This document shows, in pieces, positions 55,839 to 64,000 of a DNA stretch of 64,000 bases. The notes beneath the pieces were generated by a model that saw only the letters and a program-made list of their open reading frames with translations, had not been told where the DNA came from and did no database searches. A program made the position numbers and the translations under genes. Position 1 is the first letter of the stretch; the number at the start of each line of letters is the position of its first letter. This DNA is from Rhodococcus sp. IEGM 1409 (GTDB taxonomy: Bacteria; Actinomycetota; Actinomycetes; Mycobacteriales; Mycobacteriaceae). Where the stretch lies: positions 124,001-188,000 of the forward strand of contig NZ_JASHKN010000003.1 of the NCBI RefSeq assembly GCF_030056735.1. Reading direction: 5' to 3'.

Positions 55839-55884
55839 GATAGGGGCGGACCAGGGTTGAAATAACCCGGTCCGCCCCTATCGT
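55839..55884. terminator. Terminator after rpmA
   Basis: CGATAGGGGCGGACC and GGTCCGCCCCTATCG are perfect 15-base complements, and the loop contains a further GGGTT/AACCC pairing. It is followed by TTTGTTT. obg therefore has its own promoter. Confidence 0.93.
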
Positions 55885-55983
55885 TTGTTTAAGCAGTACC
55901 TGTTTACCCCGAGCAACCCTGCTCACCAGAAGTTCAGCTCATCGCGTGAGACCCGCAATTGACTGAGGAAGGATCCGGCAGTC

Positions 55984-57435
55984 ATGTCCCGATTCATTGA
56001 CCGTGTTGTGCTGCACGTCAGCGCTGGAAAAGGCGGCAATGGTTGCGCCTCCGTACACCGCGAGAAGTTCAAACCGCTCGGCGGTCCGGACGGTGCCAAC
56101 GGAGGTCGCGGTGGCGACGTCATCCTCGTAGTCGACGAGAACATCCACACCCTCCTCGACTTTCACTTCCATCCCAACGCGAAGGCGACCAACGGCAAGC
56201 AGGGCGCCGGCAGCAACCGCGAGGGTGCAAACGGTGAAGACCTCATCCTCAAGGTCCCCGATGGCACTGTCGTTCTCGATGCCGACGGCAACGTGCTGGC
56301 CGACCTCGTGGGAGTCGGTTCGCGCTACGACGCCGCTCAGGGCGGCCGCGGCGGACTCGGTAACGCAGCGCTGGCGTCGAAGGCCCGCAAAGCTCCCGGT
56401 TTCGCACTCCTCGGTGAGGACGGTGTCGAGCGTGACCTGGTTCTCGAACTCAAGTCGGTAGCCGACGTCGGTCTGCTCGGATTCCCCTCTGCCGGTAAGT
56501 CTTCACTGGTGTCCGTTCTCTCGGCGGCCAAGCCGAAGATCGCCGACTACCCCTTCACAACTCTGGTCCCCAATCTCGGCGTCGTCTCGAGCGGTGACAC
56601 CACCTTCACCGTCGCCGACGTGCCCGGGCTGATCCCCGGTGCCAGCGAAGGACGCGGTTTGGGCCTGGATTTCCTGCGCCATATCGAACGCTGTGCCGTG
56701 TTGGCGCACGTGATCGACTGCGCCACTCTCGATCCGGGACGCGACCCGATTTCCGACATCGACGCGTTGGAAGCAGAGCTGGCTGCATACACGCCCGCGC
56801 TCTCCGGCGACTCGGGACTCGGTGACCTCGACAAGCGTCCGCGTGTCGTGATCCTCAACAAGACTGACGTTCCCGAGGCGGCCGAGTTGGCCGAAATGGT
56901 CACGCCTGAGATCGAAGCGCGCGGATGGCCGGTCTTCACCATCTCGGCAGTGAGCCGAGAAGGCCTGCGACCGTTGACTTTCGCGCTGGCGAAGATGGTC
57001 CGTGACTACCGCGAAGCTCATCCGAAGCCCGAACCGAAGCGTCAGGTCATTCGCCCGGTCAAGGTCAAGGATTCCAGTTTCACCATCGAGAAGGATCCCG
57101 ATATTCCCGGCGGGTTTGTCGTCCGCGGCACTCGCCCGGAGCGGTGGATTCGTCAGACCGCCTTCGACAACGACGAAGCGGTGGGTTACCTCGCCGACCG
57201 TCTTGCTCGATTGGGTGTCGAGGACGCATTGGTCAAGAAGGGCGCTCAGCCAGGGGCTTCCGTCACCATCGGTGACGTGAGCTTCGAGTGGGAGCCGATG
57301 ACGCCGGCCGGTATCGACCTGACCCGCACGGGCCGTGGAACCGATCCGCGTCTCGATCAGGTGGAGCGCATCGGCGCAGACGAGCGCAAGCATGCTCGTC
57401 GCGTCCGCCGCGGCCTGCTTGACGAAGACGCCTGA
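55984..57435 (+). CDS. obg: GTPase Obg/CgtA, ribosome assembly
   Basis: This 483-residue protein has three domains. The glycine-rich Obg fold covers residues 1-158 ([18 protein letters not shown]). The GTPase domain has G1 G-F-P-S-A-G-K-S (166-173), G3 D-V-P-G-L-I and G4 N-K-T-D. The C-terminal OCT domain covers about 350-425. It binds the 50S subunit and links ribosome maturation to the stringent response. The start is ATG 55984. proB follows after 43 bases. Confidence 0.97.
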   Translation: MSRFIDRVVLHVSAGKGGNGCASVHREKFKPLGGPDGANGGRGGDVILVVDENIHTLLDFHFHPNAKATNGKQGAGSNREGANGEDLILKVPDGTVVLDADGNVLADLVGVGSRYDAAQGGRGGLGNAALASKARKAPGFALLGEDGVERDLVLELKSVADVGLLGFPSAGKSSLVSVLSAAKPKIADYPFTTLVPNLGVVSSGDTTFTVADVPGLIPGASEGRGLGLDFLRHIERCAVLAHVIDCATLDPGRDPISDIDALEAELAAYTPALSGDSGLGDLDKRPRVVILNKTDVPEAAELAEMVTPEIEARGWPVFTISAVSREGLRPLTFALAKMVRDYREAHPKPEPKRQVIRPVKVKDSSFTIEKDPDIPGGFVVRGTRPERWIRQTAFDNDEAVGYLADRLARLGVEDALVKKGAQPGASVTIGDVSFEWEPMTPAGIDLTRTGRGTDPRLDQVERIGADERKHARRVRRGLLDEDA

Positions 57436-57478
57436 CACGCGATTTCAGGACGAAAAACCGAAGAGAGGGAACGGGACT

Positions 57479-58582
57479 GTGCTCGGGTCCACCAGAGAGT
57501 CGATAGCGTCGGCTCACAGTATCGTCGTGAAGATCGGGTCGTCTGCTCTCACCAGTCTGGTGGCGGGACTCGATACTCACCGACTCGATCTGTTGGCCGA
57601 TGCCATCGAGGCCCGCATGCGTGCGGGTTCCGATGTTGTTGTCGTCTCGTCCGGTGCCGTCGGCGCTGGATTGGCGCCGCTGGGGCTGACCAAGCGACCG
57701 CGGGATCTCGCGACCAAGCAGGCTGCGGCCAGCGTCGGACAGTTGGCGCTGGCTCACGCCTGGGGTACGTCGTTCGCCCGGTACGGGCGCACCGTCGGGC
57801 AGGTCCTTCTCACTGCGGATGACATCGCTCGACGGACGCAGCACCGGAACGCTCAACGGACGCTCGATCGTCTGCGGGCGTTGCACGCGGTGGCAATCGT
57901 GAACGAGAACGACACTGTCGCCACCACCGAACTTCGGTTCGGTGACAACGATCGGCTGGCTGCTCTGGTTGCGCATCTGGTCGGCGCCGACGCGTTGATC
58001 CTGTTGTCGGATGTCGACGGTCTTTACGACGGCGATCCCCGAAAAGGTGATGCCACACTGATTCCCGAGGTCAACAGTCCCGAGGATCTGGACGGTGTGG
58101 TTGCCGGCTCGGGTGGCGCTCTCGGTACCGGAGGCATGGCGTCGAAGCTCTCAGCAGCACGCCTGGCCGCTGATTCCGGAGTGCCGGTGCTGCTGGCGGC
58201 GGCCTCGGACGCCGCGCAAGCACTCAGTGGTGCCGATGTCGGAACCGCTTTTGCGCCGCGGCCGACGCGATTGTCGGCTCGCCGATTCTGGGTCCGTCAC
58301 GCCGCCGACACACAGGGTGACCTTCACCTCGACGAAGGCGCCGTTCGCGCGGTCGTGTCCAAGCGTCGAAGCCTGCTGTCCGCGGGCATTGTCGGCGTAT
58401 CCGGTGACTTCCACGCCGGCGACGTCGTGTCCCTGATGGGGCCGGGGGAGAAGCCCGTCGCCCGGGGTGTCGTTGCGTTCGACGCTACGGAGATCGAGGA
58501 GATCCTGGGGCGCTCCACCGCCGATCTACCGGCCGACATGCAGCGTCCCGTGGTTCACGCGGACGACTTGGTGGCGCTGTAA
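57479..58582 (+). CDS. proB: Glutamate 5-kinase
   Basis: GTG 57479 gives 367 residues, with a GAGGGA site eight to nine bases upstream. The kinase domain shows [29 protein letters not shown] and F-G-D-N-D-R-L-A. The PUA domain at the C-terminus (about 280-367) senses proline in family members. The reaction is the first step of proline synthesis. Its 3' end overlaps the convergent sirtuin gene by 28 bases. Confidence 0.96.
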   Translation: MLGSTRESIASAHSIVVKIGSSALTSLVAGLDTHRLDLLADAIEARMRAGSDVVVVSSGAVGAGLAPLGLTKRPRDLATKQAAASVGQLALAHAWGTSFARYGRTVGQVLLTADDIARRTQHRNAQRTLDRLRALHAVAIVNENDTVATTELRFGDNDRLAALVAHLVGADALILLSDVDGLYDGDPRKGDATLIPEVNSPEDLDGVVAGSGGALGTGGMASKLSAARLAADSGVPVLLAAASDAAQALSGADVGTAFAPRPTRLSARRFWVRHAADTQGDLHLDEGAVRAVVSKRRSLLSAGIVGVSGDFHAGDVVSLMGPGEKPVARGVVAFDATEIEEILGRSTADLPADMQRPVVHADDLVAL

Positions 58583-59412
58583 CTGTCGTGCTCGACCAGG
58601 GCGGAAAGTGCTTCAGCACAACCGACTTCGAGCTTGAGGTCAGCGAATTCGTCGCCGCGGGTCGAGCCACGATTGACGATGGCGATCGGCTTCCCGGTCT
58701 TGGCGACATGCCGGACGAAACGTAGGCCGGACATCACGGTCAACGACGACCCTGCTACCAACAGCGCGTCGGCTTGGTCGACGAGGCTGTACGCCCGGGC
58801 CACACGTTCCTTGGGGACGGACTCGCCGAAGTAGACGATGTCTGGTTTGAGTAATCCACCGCACACGGCGCAATTCACGACGTGAAAATGCGCGGTGGAT
58901 TCGATCACGGCATCTGCGTCGGGTGCGATCTCGACTCCCGTTGCAGCAGCGACTGTTTCGGTGAATCCGGGGTTGGCTTCTTCCAGTCGCTCCGCGAGCG
59001 TGGTGCGGGAGATCAGCCGCTGGCAGCTCAGGCATCGAACCTGCGCGTAGGTGCCGTGGAGGTCGATGACGTTTCGCGCGCCGGCCTTGGTGTGCAGGAG
59101 GTCGACGTTCTGGGTGATCACGCCGACGGCTCGCCCTGTTCGCTCGAGTGCTGCGACGGCCCGGTGGCCCTGGTTGGGCCGGGAGCTGTCCATGTATCGC
59201 CAGCCGATGTGGTTGCGCGCCCAGTAGTGCCGTCGAAACGCCGGATCGCCGATGAACTGCTGGAACGTCATCGGATTGCGCGGGGGTGAATCGGGCCCGC
59301 GATAGTCCGGGATTCCGGAGTCGGTGGAGATGCCTGCGCCGGTCAGAATTGCCAGGCGACGGCCGGCCAGGAGCTCAGGAAGGGCGTCGAGGCGGCTGTT
59401 GTCGGTAGGCAC
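58555..59412 (-). CDS. NAD-dependent protein deacylase, sirtuin (Sir2/CobB) family
   Basis: This 285-residue sirtuin has the NAD pocket [25 protein letters not shown] and the catalytic His in D-L-H-G-T-Y follow. The zinc cysteines are C-L-S-C-Q and C-A-V-C-G-G. It removes acyl groups from lysines in the cytoplasm, for example to reactivate acetyl-CoA synthetases. The start is GTG 59412. The H-G-T-Y-A-Q-V-R-C spacing suits the class II-like bacterial form. Confidence 0.93.
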   Translation of the reverse strand: MPTDNSRLDALPELLAGRRLAILTGAGISTDSGIPDYRGPDSPPRNPMTFQQFIGDPAFRRHYWARNHIGWRYMDSSRPNQGHRAVAALERTGRAVGVITQNVDLLHTKAGARNVIDLHGTYAQVRCLSCQRLISRTTLAERLEEANPGFTETVAAATGVEIAPDADAVIESTAHFHVVNCAVCGGLLKPDIVYFGESVPKERVARAYSLVDQADALLVAGSSLTVMSGLRFVRHVAKTGKPIAIVNRGSTRGDEFADLKLEVGCAEALSALVEHDSYSATKSSA

Positions 59413-59504
59413 TGTTCCAGGATAGGCGCGTGTGCGAAATGGAGGTGCGGAGGAAGTCCGAAATGTTCAATAGAACACGTGTGCGATGGCCAATACTCGT
59501 AAAC

Positions 59505-59981
59505 ATGAACATCGTGAACCCAATTCCCGCTGGTTACCGCACTATCACGCCCTATCTCGCGGTGCCGGACGGCCATGCCGCGCTCGACTACTACAAGCGA
59601 GCACTTGGAGCCGAGATAGTCGATGCGATGAACGCACCTGACGGCTCCCTCATGCATGCGGAGATCCGGATCGGCGATTCGATGCTGCAACTCTCGCAGG
59701 AGATGCCGGACTTCGGTCTCAAATCACCGCAGGACGGCTGGGTGCACTCGTCGATCGTCGTGTACACGACGGATACGGATGCATTTGTCGCCCGCGCTGT
59801 CGACGCGGGCGGAAAGCTCGTCTCACCCGTTGCCGACGCGTTCTCAGGTGACCGGCACGGAGTATTCCTCGATCCCTTCGGGCACCGGTGGGCGGTGTGC
59901 ACCAAGATCGAGGACGTGCCCACCGAGGAGGTTGCTCGGCGGGCACGGGCGCTGTACTTCCCGGATGTGGAGTCGCCGTAG
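59505..59981 (+). CDS. VOC family (glyoxalase/PhnB-like) protein
   Basis: This 158-residue protein begins with I-P-A-G-Y-R-T-I-T-P-Y-L-A-V-P-D-G-H-A-A-L-D-Y-Y-K-R-A, typical of PhnB-like VOC proteins. L-M-H-A-E-I-R-I-G-D-S-M and the C-terminal H-G-V-F-L-D-P-F-G-H-R-W-A follow. The His and Glu residues could form the metal site of the fold. The substrate is unknown. ATG 59505 was chosen because upstream sequence does not resemble the family. Confidence 0.88.
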   Translation: MNIVNPIPAGYRTITPYLAVPDGHAALDYYKRALGAEIVDAMNAPDGSLMHAEIRIGDSMLQLSQEMPDFGLKSPQDGWVHSSIVVYTTDTDAFVARAVDAGGKLVSPVADAFSGDRHGVFLDPFGHRWAVCTKIEDVPTEEVARRARALYFPDVESP

Positions 59982-60042
59982 TAGCGAGGATCGGCAGCGG
60001 AGCTGACTAGGCGTATGTGCCTGGGTTCTCGCGGTGATCGCT

Positions 60043-61260
60043 CTACTGATACAGAGCAGTATCTGCTTCGTAGGCGGCCGGAGCTTTGCGTATGTGCCGC
60101 AGCAGGAGCGAGATGACGACAGCGATCATCAGGGCTCCGATACCGAGGTAGGGCAGGTGTGCTGCTCTGTGCCCCGCCGCGAGAGCGGCACCGCCGACCC
60201 ATCCCGCGGCGGCGATGCCGATGTTGAACGCGGAACTGTTGACCGCGAGGGCGAGGTCCGGCGCGATACCCTCCGCACTCGTCGCGATCCACGTGTTCAA
60301 CGGCGGGAACGTCGAGGAGTAGGTGATCCCGACCAGGGCGAGGCCCGCCACCGCCCCGACCACGCTCCCGCCGATCAGCCCGGCGACGAGGAGGGCGAGG
60401 CCGGTGCTGCCAAGACTGAGGGTGAGGGCACGGCCGAGACCGCGATCGGCGAACTTGCCGCCGATGACATTGCCCGCCAGGCACGCAGCTCCGTGCAGGA
60501 GCAAGAGCGGGGCCACTGCGCGGTCGTCGATGCCGGTGCTCGTGAGGAAGGGCACCGCGAACGCAAGCAGGGCCATAGCTCCGAATCCGGCCAACGCCGT
60601 CATCGCCACCCCGCCGGCAACCGGGGCGCGGGTAAGGACGCGCAGGGATCGCCAGCCGGTCTCGCCGCGCGCGGAGCGATCGTCGGGGAACGCGGCGACC
60701 ACGATGATCAAGGTCGCGCCGATCAGCGCGGCGATCAGTGCGAATGCCCACTGCCAGCCGAGGGTCTCTGACAGGGCGTTGCCGACGGGCACCCCGATCA
60801 CGGTTGCGACGCCGAGCCCCAGGGTGATCCGCCCGACCGTGCGCCCGCGCTCGCCTTCTCGCGAAAGGCGAAGGGCGGTGAGCATGAATGCGACGAGCAC
60901 CGGGGTGTGCATCGACCCAGTGATGATCCGCGACACCATCAGCACCGGGTACGTCGGTGCAGCCGCAGCCAACACGGTTCCCCCTGCATAGATTGTCATT
61001 GCGGCGATCGTGAGCGTGCGCAGCGGCATCCGTGCGGTCATCAGCGCGAGTACCGGGCCGAGGATCACGGCGGTGCCGGCGTAGGCGGTCACGAGTAGCC
61101 CCACATCGGAGATGGGCACGTCGAGCGCTTCGGACAGGCGCGGCAGGATGCCGGCGATGACGTTCTCCGAGGTGCCCAGGGCGAACGCGCCCAGTATGAA
61201 CGCGAACGACAGCAGCCGGGGCACACCGACCGGCCGGGAGATGTCAGCGGAAGCAATCAT
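60043..61260 (-). CDS. MFS drug efflux transporter (AraJ/Cmx-like)
   Basis: This 12-span major facilitator of about 405 residues has L-S-F-A-F-I-L-G-A-F-A-L-G-T-S-E-N-V-I in span 1 and R-I-I-T-G-S-M-H-T-P in span 4. G-L-G-V-A-T-V-I-G-V-P-V-G, the antiporter motif C, lies in span 5, which points to drug/H+ antiport. The ATG at 61258-61260 is preferred over 61284 because a MerR-type promoter lies at 61269-61299. Transcripts from it would begin within a few bases of 61260 and be leaderless. The gene is divergent from a MerR regulator. The substrate is unknown; chloramphenicol-like pumps are the nearest type. Confidence 0.85.
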   Translation of the reverse strand: MIASADISRPVGVPRLLSFAFILGAFALGTSENVIAGILPRLSEALDVPISDVGLLVTAYAGTAVILGPVLALMTARMPLRTLTIAAMTIYAGGTVLAAAAPTYPVLMVSRIITGSMHTPVLVAFMLTALRLSREGERGRTVGRITLGLGVATVIGVPVGNALSETLGWQWAFALIAALIGATLIIVVAAFPDDRSARGETGWRSLRVLTRAPVAGGVAMTALAGFGAMALLAFAVPFLTSTGIDDRAVAPLLLLHGAACLAGNVIGGKFADRGLGRALTLSLGSTGLALLVAGLIGGSVVGAVAGLALVGITYSSTFPPLNTWIATSAEGIAPDLALAVNSSAFNIGIAAAGWVGGAALAAGHRAAHLPYLGIGALMIAVVISLLLRHIRKAPAAYEADTALYQ

Positions 61261-61268
61261 GCGATCGA

Positions 61269-61299
61269 CGCTAAACTCTGACATGGGCGTGAGAGTCAA
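61269..61299 (-). promoter_or_regulatory. MerR-type promoter with long spacer and dyad
   Basis: On the minus strand TTGACT is separated by 18-19 bases from a TTTAGCG -10-like element. Between them lies the dyad ACTCTGAC (61275-61282) and GTGAGAGT (61289-61296), which pair in 7 of 8 positions. An overlong spacer with a central dyad is the hallmark of MerR-activated promoters. Confidence 0.6.
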
Positions 61300-61315
61300 G
61301 CGGAGGGAGCGCGAG

Positions 61316-61711
61316 ATGCGGATCGGTGAGCTGTCCAGGCGTTCGGGGGTGAGCATCCGCTCGCTGCGCTACTACGAGGAGCAGCGCCTGCTCTCGCCGA
61401 CTCGGCTGCCCAGCGGATACCGCGTCTACGACGACGCGGACGTGACCCAGGTGCAGCGCATCCAGGCGCTGCTGGCGGCCGGGCTCAGCACACGCAAGAT
61501 CGAGCACATCCTGCCCTGCTTGGCCCAGCACACCGACGGCGTCGCCCTGTCTTGCTCGGACCTCTACGACGAGCTCGTCGCTGAACGAGACGAACTGCTG
61601 ACCCGGATCGAAACGCTCCGCGCCTCCGTCGAGGCCCTGGAGACGGTCATCTCCGCGAGCCCGAGACCTGTTGCGGTGCACCACGACGACTTGACTCTCA
61701 CACCAGCGTGA
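61316..61711 (+). CDS. MerR family transcriptional regulator
   Basis: This 131-residue protein starts M-R-I-G-E-L-S-R-R-S-G-V-S-I-R-S-L-R-Y-Y-E-E-Q, the MerR winged helix. R-L-P-S-G-Y-R-V-Y follows, then a dimerisation helix, and a short C-terminal effector region with one Cys (L-S-C-S-D). ATG 61316 has GGAGGGAG seven bases upstream, so an upstream ATG at 61283 is unlikely. It probably activates the divergent efflux gene and perhaps the oxidoreductase 18 bases downstream. The effector could be a drug or reactive compound. Confidence 0.9.
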   Translation: MRIGELSRRSGVSIRSLRYYEEQRLLSPTRLPSGYRVYDDADVTQVQRIQALLAAGLSTRKIEHILPCLAQHTDGVALSCSDLYDELVAERDELLTRIETLRASVEALETVISASPRPVAVHHDDLTLTPA

Positions 61712-61729
61712 GGCTTTAGCGTCTCGGCT

Positions 61730-62632
61730 ATGAGCAAGCGCATCGCCTACTACGCATACGGCAGCCCTGACGTCCTCCGGGCGGAAGACGAGCGCCCTGG
61801 CGCCCCGGGCCCTGGGCAGGTGCGTCTCCGCCAGGAGATGATCGGCGTGAACCCGGTGGACTGGAAGATGGTCGCCGGCTATTTCCGTCAGACCGACCGC
61901 GCCCCGTTCCCGCATGTGCCCGGTTGGGCGAGCGCTGGCATCATCGAGCAGGTCGGCCCCAGGGTCGCAGGCCTCTCGGTCGGCGATGCGGTGATCGCCG
62001 GGGCCCACGGCGGCGCATACCGGGAGCAGCTCGTCATCGACGCACGCCTGGTCGTGCCGCGCCCCGAGGCGGTGAGCATCGAGCAGGCCGCCGCCCTGCC
62101 CTCCTCGGCGGTCGCGGGCTACTCGTTGGTGCAGAACCTCCGCATCACAGACGAAGACACGCTGCTGGTGCACGGGGCCGCGGGCAGCGTCGGAGCTGCG
62201 ACCGTGCAAATCGCGCTCGACCAGGGGGCACGAGTCATCGGCACGGCCTCGGCCCGCAACCACAACTACCTACGCTCCCTGGGCGCCATCCCCGTCCTCT
62301 ACGGCGACGCCCTCGCCTCCGCACTCCGCCGGCTCGGCCCGATCACCGCCAGCGCTGACGCGGTCGGCGGACGAGAATCAGTCGACGCGACCCGAGCAGT
62401 GCTCGTCGAGGGCGGCCGTGCAGTGACGGCGTGGGGCGACGAGCATTCCCGCGCCGCGGACATCCCGTGGGTGCGGCACCCGGACGACGAGTTGGAGCAG
62501 ACCGTCGCGATCGCCGCTCGGGGCGCGCTCACGGTCCGTATCGGCGAGACCTTCCCACTCGAGTCCGCCGCAGACGCTCTCGAGCTCAGCCACACGGGTC
62601 ACCCGGCTGGGAAGATCCTCCTCGCGCCCTGA
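61730..62632 (+). CDS. NADP-dependent zinc-type/quinone oxidoreductase (MDR superfamily)
   Basis: This 300-residue medium-chain reductase has the N-terminal GroES-like fold (V-N-P-V-D-W-K-M-V, P-G-W-A-S-A-G-I-I). The NADP-binding Rossmann domain has L-L-V-H-G-A-A-G-S-V-G-A-A-T-V-Q-I-A. The zinc-binding Cys cluster is absent, so it belongs to the quinone oxidoreductase branch. Such enzymes reduce quinones or reactive alkenals. It lies 18 bases after the MerR gene and likely shares its transcript. Confidence 0.9.
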   Translation: MSKRIAYYAYGSPDVLRAEDERPGAPGPGQVRLRQEMIGVNPVDWKMVAGYFRQTDRAPFPHVPGWASAGIIEQVGPRVAGLSVGDAVIAGAHGGAYREQLVIDARLVVPRPEAVSIEQAAALPSSAVAGYSLVQNLRITDEDTLLVHGAAGSVGAATVQIALDQGARVIGTASARNHNYLRSLGAIPVLYGDALASALRRLGPITASADAVGGRESVDATRAVLVEGGRAVTAWGDEHSRAADIPWVRHPDDELEQTVAIAARGALTVRIGETFPLESAADALELSHTGHPAGKILLAP

Positions 62633-62932
62633 TAGCCGGACGCTCACACGGCCGTCGACAGCGCACGGAACACGCCACCCGACGAATGGAGAACATGGAC
62701 CTAGATCGGGAAAGAGGCGGTGCGAGTCCTACTCCCGACCGTGCGTCACGGTGGGGCTCCGTATCTGACGAGGCACCGACCGCCCAATTTCTACACGTGG
62801 TGCGCCGACTCGAATTTCTCAGAACAACGTATTTCGACGTAGCGGTGGAGATCGTGTTTTCCACCGAACAGTTCCCTCGCCTCGGATCGGGTGCTGCAAC
62901 CGCAGGATCCGAGGCGGGAATCACCGACGTAC
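62633..62932. other. Spacer between convergent genes
   Basis: An open frame crosses this stretch on the plus strand (from ATG 62686 or 62695), but it runs into the opposite strand of the hydroxyacid dehydrogenase gene. It shows no domain or start signal. No terminator hairpin was identified with confidence. Confidence 0.35.
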
Positions 62933-63865
62933 TCAGTAGCCGGCAACCGGATCGACGACGGCAGCCAACGCCTCGCCCTTCGCGAAGCGGGTCACGTTCT
63001 TGGAGACGTGATCCGCAAACGCGGCGGGGCGAACGCCTGGCGGATTGGAATCGTGGGGAGTGATGATCGCATTCGTCAGATCCCACAGAGGGTGACCGTC
63101 AGGGAGGGGTTCGGGGTCGGTGACGTCGAGTCCGGCGCCGCCGATCTGTTCCGACTCGATCGCCTCGACCAGCGCGTCGGTGTCGACCAGTGATCCGCGC
63201 GCTACGTTGATCACCCAGGAATGGGGTTGCATCGCTGCCAACTGTGCGCGGCCCACGAGGTGACGGGTGGCCGGGGTGGCAGGGGCCGCAATCACGAAGT
63301 GATCTGCGCAAGAATAGATTTCATCCATCCTGGATGCAGGGTACGTTGAGATGGCTCCGGGAACCGGGCTACCGGAACGATTGACTGCGATGCTGTCCGT
63401 CCCCTGCGCGGCCAGCATCGGAATCAGCGCGCGGCCGATACCGCCTGCGCCGATGATCGCAACCGTCGAACCACGGAGGGTGCCAATCTTGGGAAAGAAC
63501 TCGAACTGACGCCACGTTCGAGCTTCGATGTGCGCGGGCAGGTGACGAACTCCGGCCAACAGCAGCATGAGCGCGTGCTCGGCCACCGATGCCGAAAACG
63601 CGCCGGCCGCCGAGGTCCACGTGATGTCGGTATCCTTCGGAATCACACCGGAGTCAAACCAATCCTCGATTCCCGCCGACGGCAACTGCACCCACCTGAC
63701 CGACGCCGGCAACTCCGACGGAAAGGTTTCGGGTGAGCCCGCCCAGATCAGGGCGTCGGCAGTGTCGATCGGACTGATCAGACCACCGCCCCGAAGCACC
63801 GCGCTGTCGAGCAGTGCATCGGGGACGGGGCCGATCGCTACGCGTGGAGAGGTGTCAGTCGCCAT
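62933..63865 (-). CDS. D-isomer-specific 2-hydroxyacid dehydrogenase
   Basis: This 310-residue NAD(P)-dependent enzyme has the Rossmann motif V-A-I-I-G-A-G-G-I-G-R near residue 135. N-V-A-R-G-S-L-V-D follows with the catalytic Arg, then D-V-T-D-P-E-P-L-P-D-G-H-P-L-W and the His of I-I-T-P-H-D-S. It reduces 2-oxoacids or oxidises D-2-hydroxyacids; the substrate is not evident. It begins nine bases after the ectC stop on the same strand, so it probably lies at the end of the ectoine operon. Confidence 0.9.
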   Translation of the reverse strand: MATDTSPRVAIGPVPDALLDSAVLRGGGLISPIDTADALIWAGSPETFPSELPASVRWVQLPSAGIEDWFDSGVIPKDTDITWTSAAGAFSASVAEHALMLLLAGVRHLPAHIEARTWRQFEFFPKIGTLRGSTVAIIGAGGIGRALIPMLAAQGTDSIAVNRSGSPVPGAISTYPASRMDEIYSCADHFVIAAPATPATRHLVGRAQLAAMQPHSWVINVARGSLVDTDALVEAIESEQIGGAGLDVTDPEPLPDGHPLWDLTNAIITPHDSNPPGVRPAAFADHVSKNVTRFAKGEALAAVVDPVAGY

Positions 63866-63874
63866 GACTAGACG

Positions 63875-64000
63875 CTACGCGGGGACCTCCACCAGTGGGT
63901 AGACACCATTCTCGTCGTGTACCTCGCGCCCGGTGACCGGCGGATTGAACACACACAGCATGCGCATCTGCGTGTCGGGCTCGACGCGATGACGCTCGTG
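63875..64000 (-). CDS. ectC: L-ectoine synthase, C-terminal end (gene continues past window)
   Basis: The minus strand is open from the right edge to TAG at 63875-63877 and encodes the last 41 residues. They include H-E-R-H-R-V-E-P-D and [24 protein letters not shown], the conserved end of the cupin enzyme EctC. EctC cyclises N-gamma-acetyl-diaminobutyrate to the osmolyte ectoine. The rest of the ect operon should lie just to the right. Confidence 0.88.
   Translation of the reverse strand, partial: HERHRVEPDTQMRMLCVFNPPVTGREVHDENGVYPLVEVPA

Noticed and set aside
62431..63063. Plus-strand frame between the oxidoreductase and hydroxyacid dehydrogenase genes
   Set aside because: It begins inside the oxidoreductase gene, ends inside the opposite gene and shows no domain. 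A short form from 62695 also lacks a ribosome binding site.
1..64000. CRISPR array or rRNA operon
   Set aside because: No regularly spaced repeats of 24-37 bp with unique spacers and no rRNA-like sequence were seen; the tandem repeats present are contiguous units without spacers.

Overview
This window comes from a high-G+C actinobacterium of the order Mycobacteriales, most likely Rhodococcus and probably the R. erythropolis/qingshengii group. That placement rests on protein resemblance, frequent GTG/TTG starts, mycothiol-type genes, and a backbone that follows the order of Mycobacterium tuberculosis Rv2477c to Rv2439c: ettA, gdh, aglA, glbO, pepN, rpiB, nei2, tig, clpP1P2, clpX, valS, folC, ndk, rne, rplU-rpmA-obg-proB. 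No database was searched.

Bases 1-3500 are accessory DNA. They hold three relatives of one short excisionase-type helix-turn-helix protein on the minus strand (a tandem double-domain version running off the left edge, a single-domain gene with a strong ribosome binding site, and a decayed copy), unrecognised genes at 859-1365 and 2282-2758, and two small membrane proteins. One of these, at 3211-3366, is only 51 codons long.

Bases 3500-28600 are mostly core genes. They cover translation control (ettA), glutamate catabolism (a 180-kDa-class NAD-glutamate dehydrogenase flanked by two hot-dog thioesterases), alpha-glucosidase, truncated haemoglobin, an HNH nuclease, aminopeptidase N, redox enzymes, ribose-5-phosphate isomerase, an Nei-type glycosylase, tRNA-Gly and tRNA-Pro, trigger factor and ClpP1P2. 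A drug/metabolite transporter gene at 11681-12634 carries two offsetting frameshifts.

Bases 28900-45200 start with clpX and then hold an insertion relative to the mycobacterial order. It has a quinate/shikimate catabolic cluster (transporter, GH3 glycosidase and TetR regulator on the minus strand; dehydroquinase, shikimate/quinate dehydrogenase and dehydroshikimate dehydratase on the plus strand). It also has an FdhF/FdhD molybdoenzyme pair, an iron-siderophore binding lipoprotein, a GNAT acetyltransferase and an S9 peptidase. The quinate genes should convert quinate or shikimate to protocatechuate.

Bases 45200-59400 return to core genes: valS-folC-DUF4233-ndk, rne, rplU-rpmA, obg, proB and a convergent sirtuin. 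A broken secreted-protein gene lies just before valS.

Bases 59500-64000 are accessory again: a VOC-family protein, an MFS efflux pump divergent from a MerR regulator and an NADP-dependent oxidoreductase, a 2-hydroxyacid dehydrogenase, and the C-terminal end of ectoine synthase running off the right edge.

No CRISPR array, rRNA, integrase or complete insertion sequence was seen.
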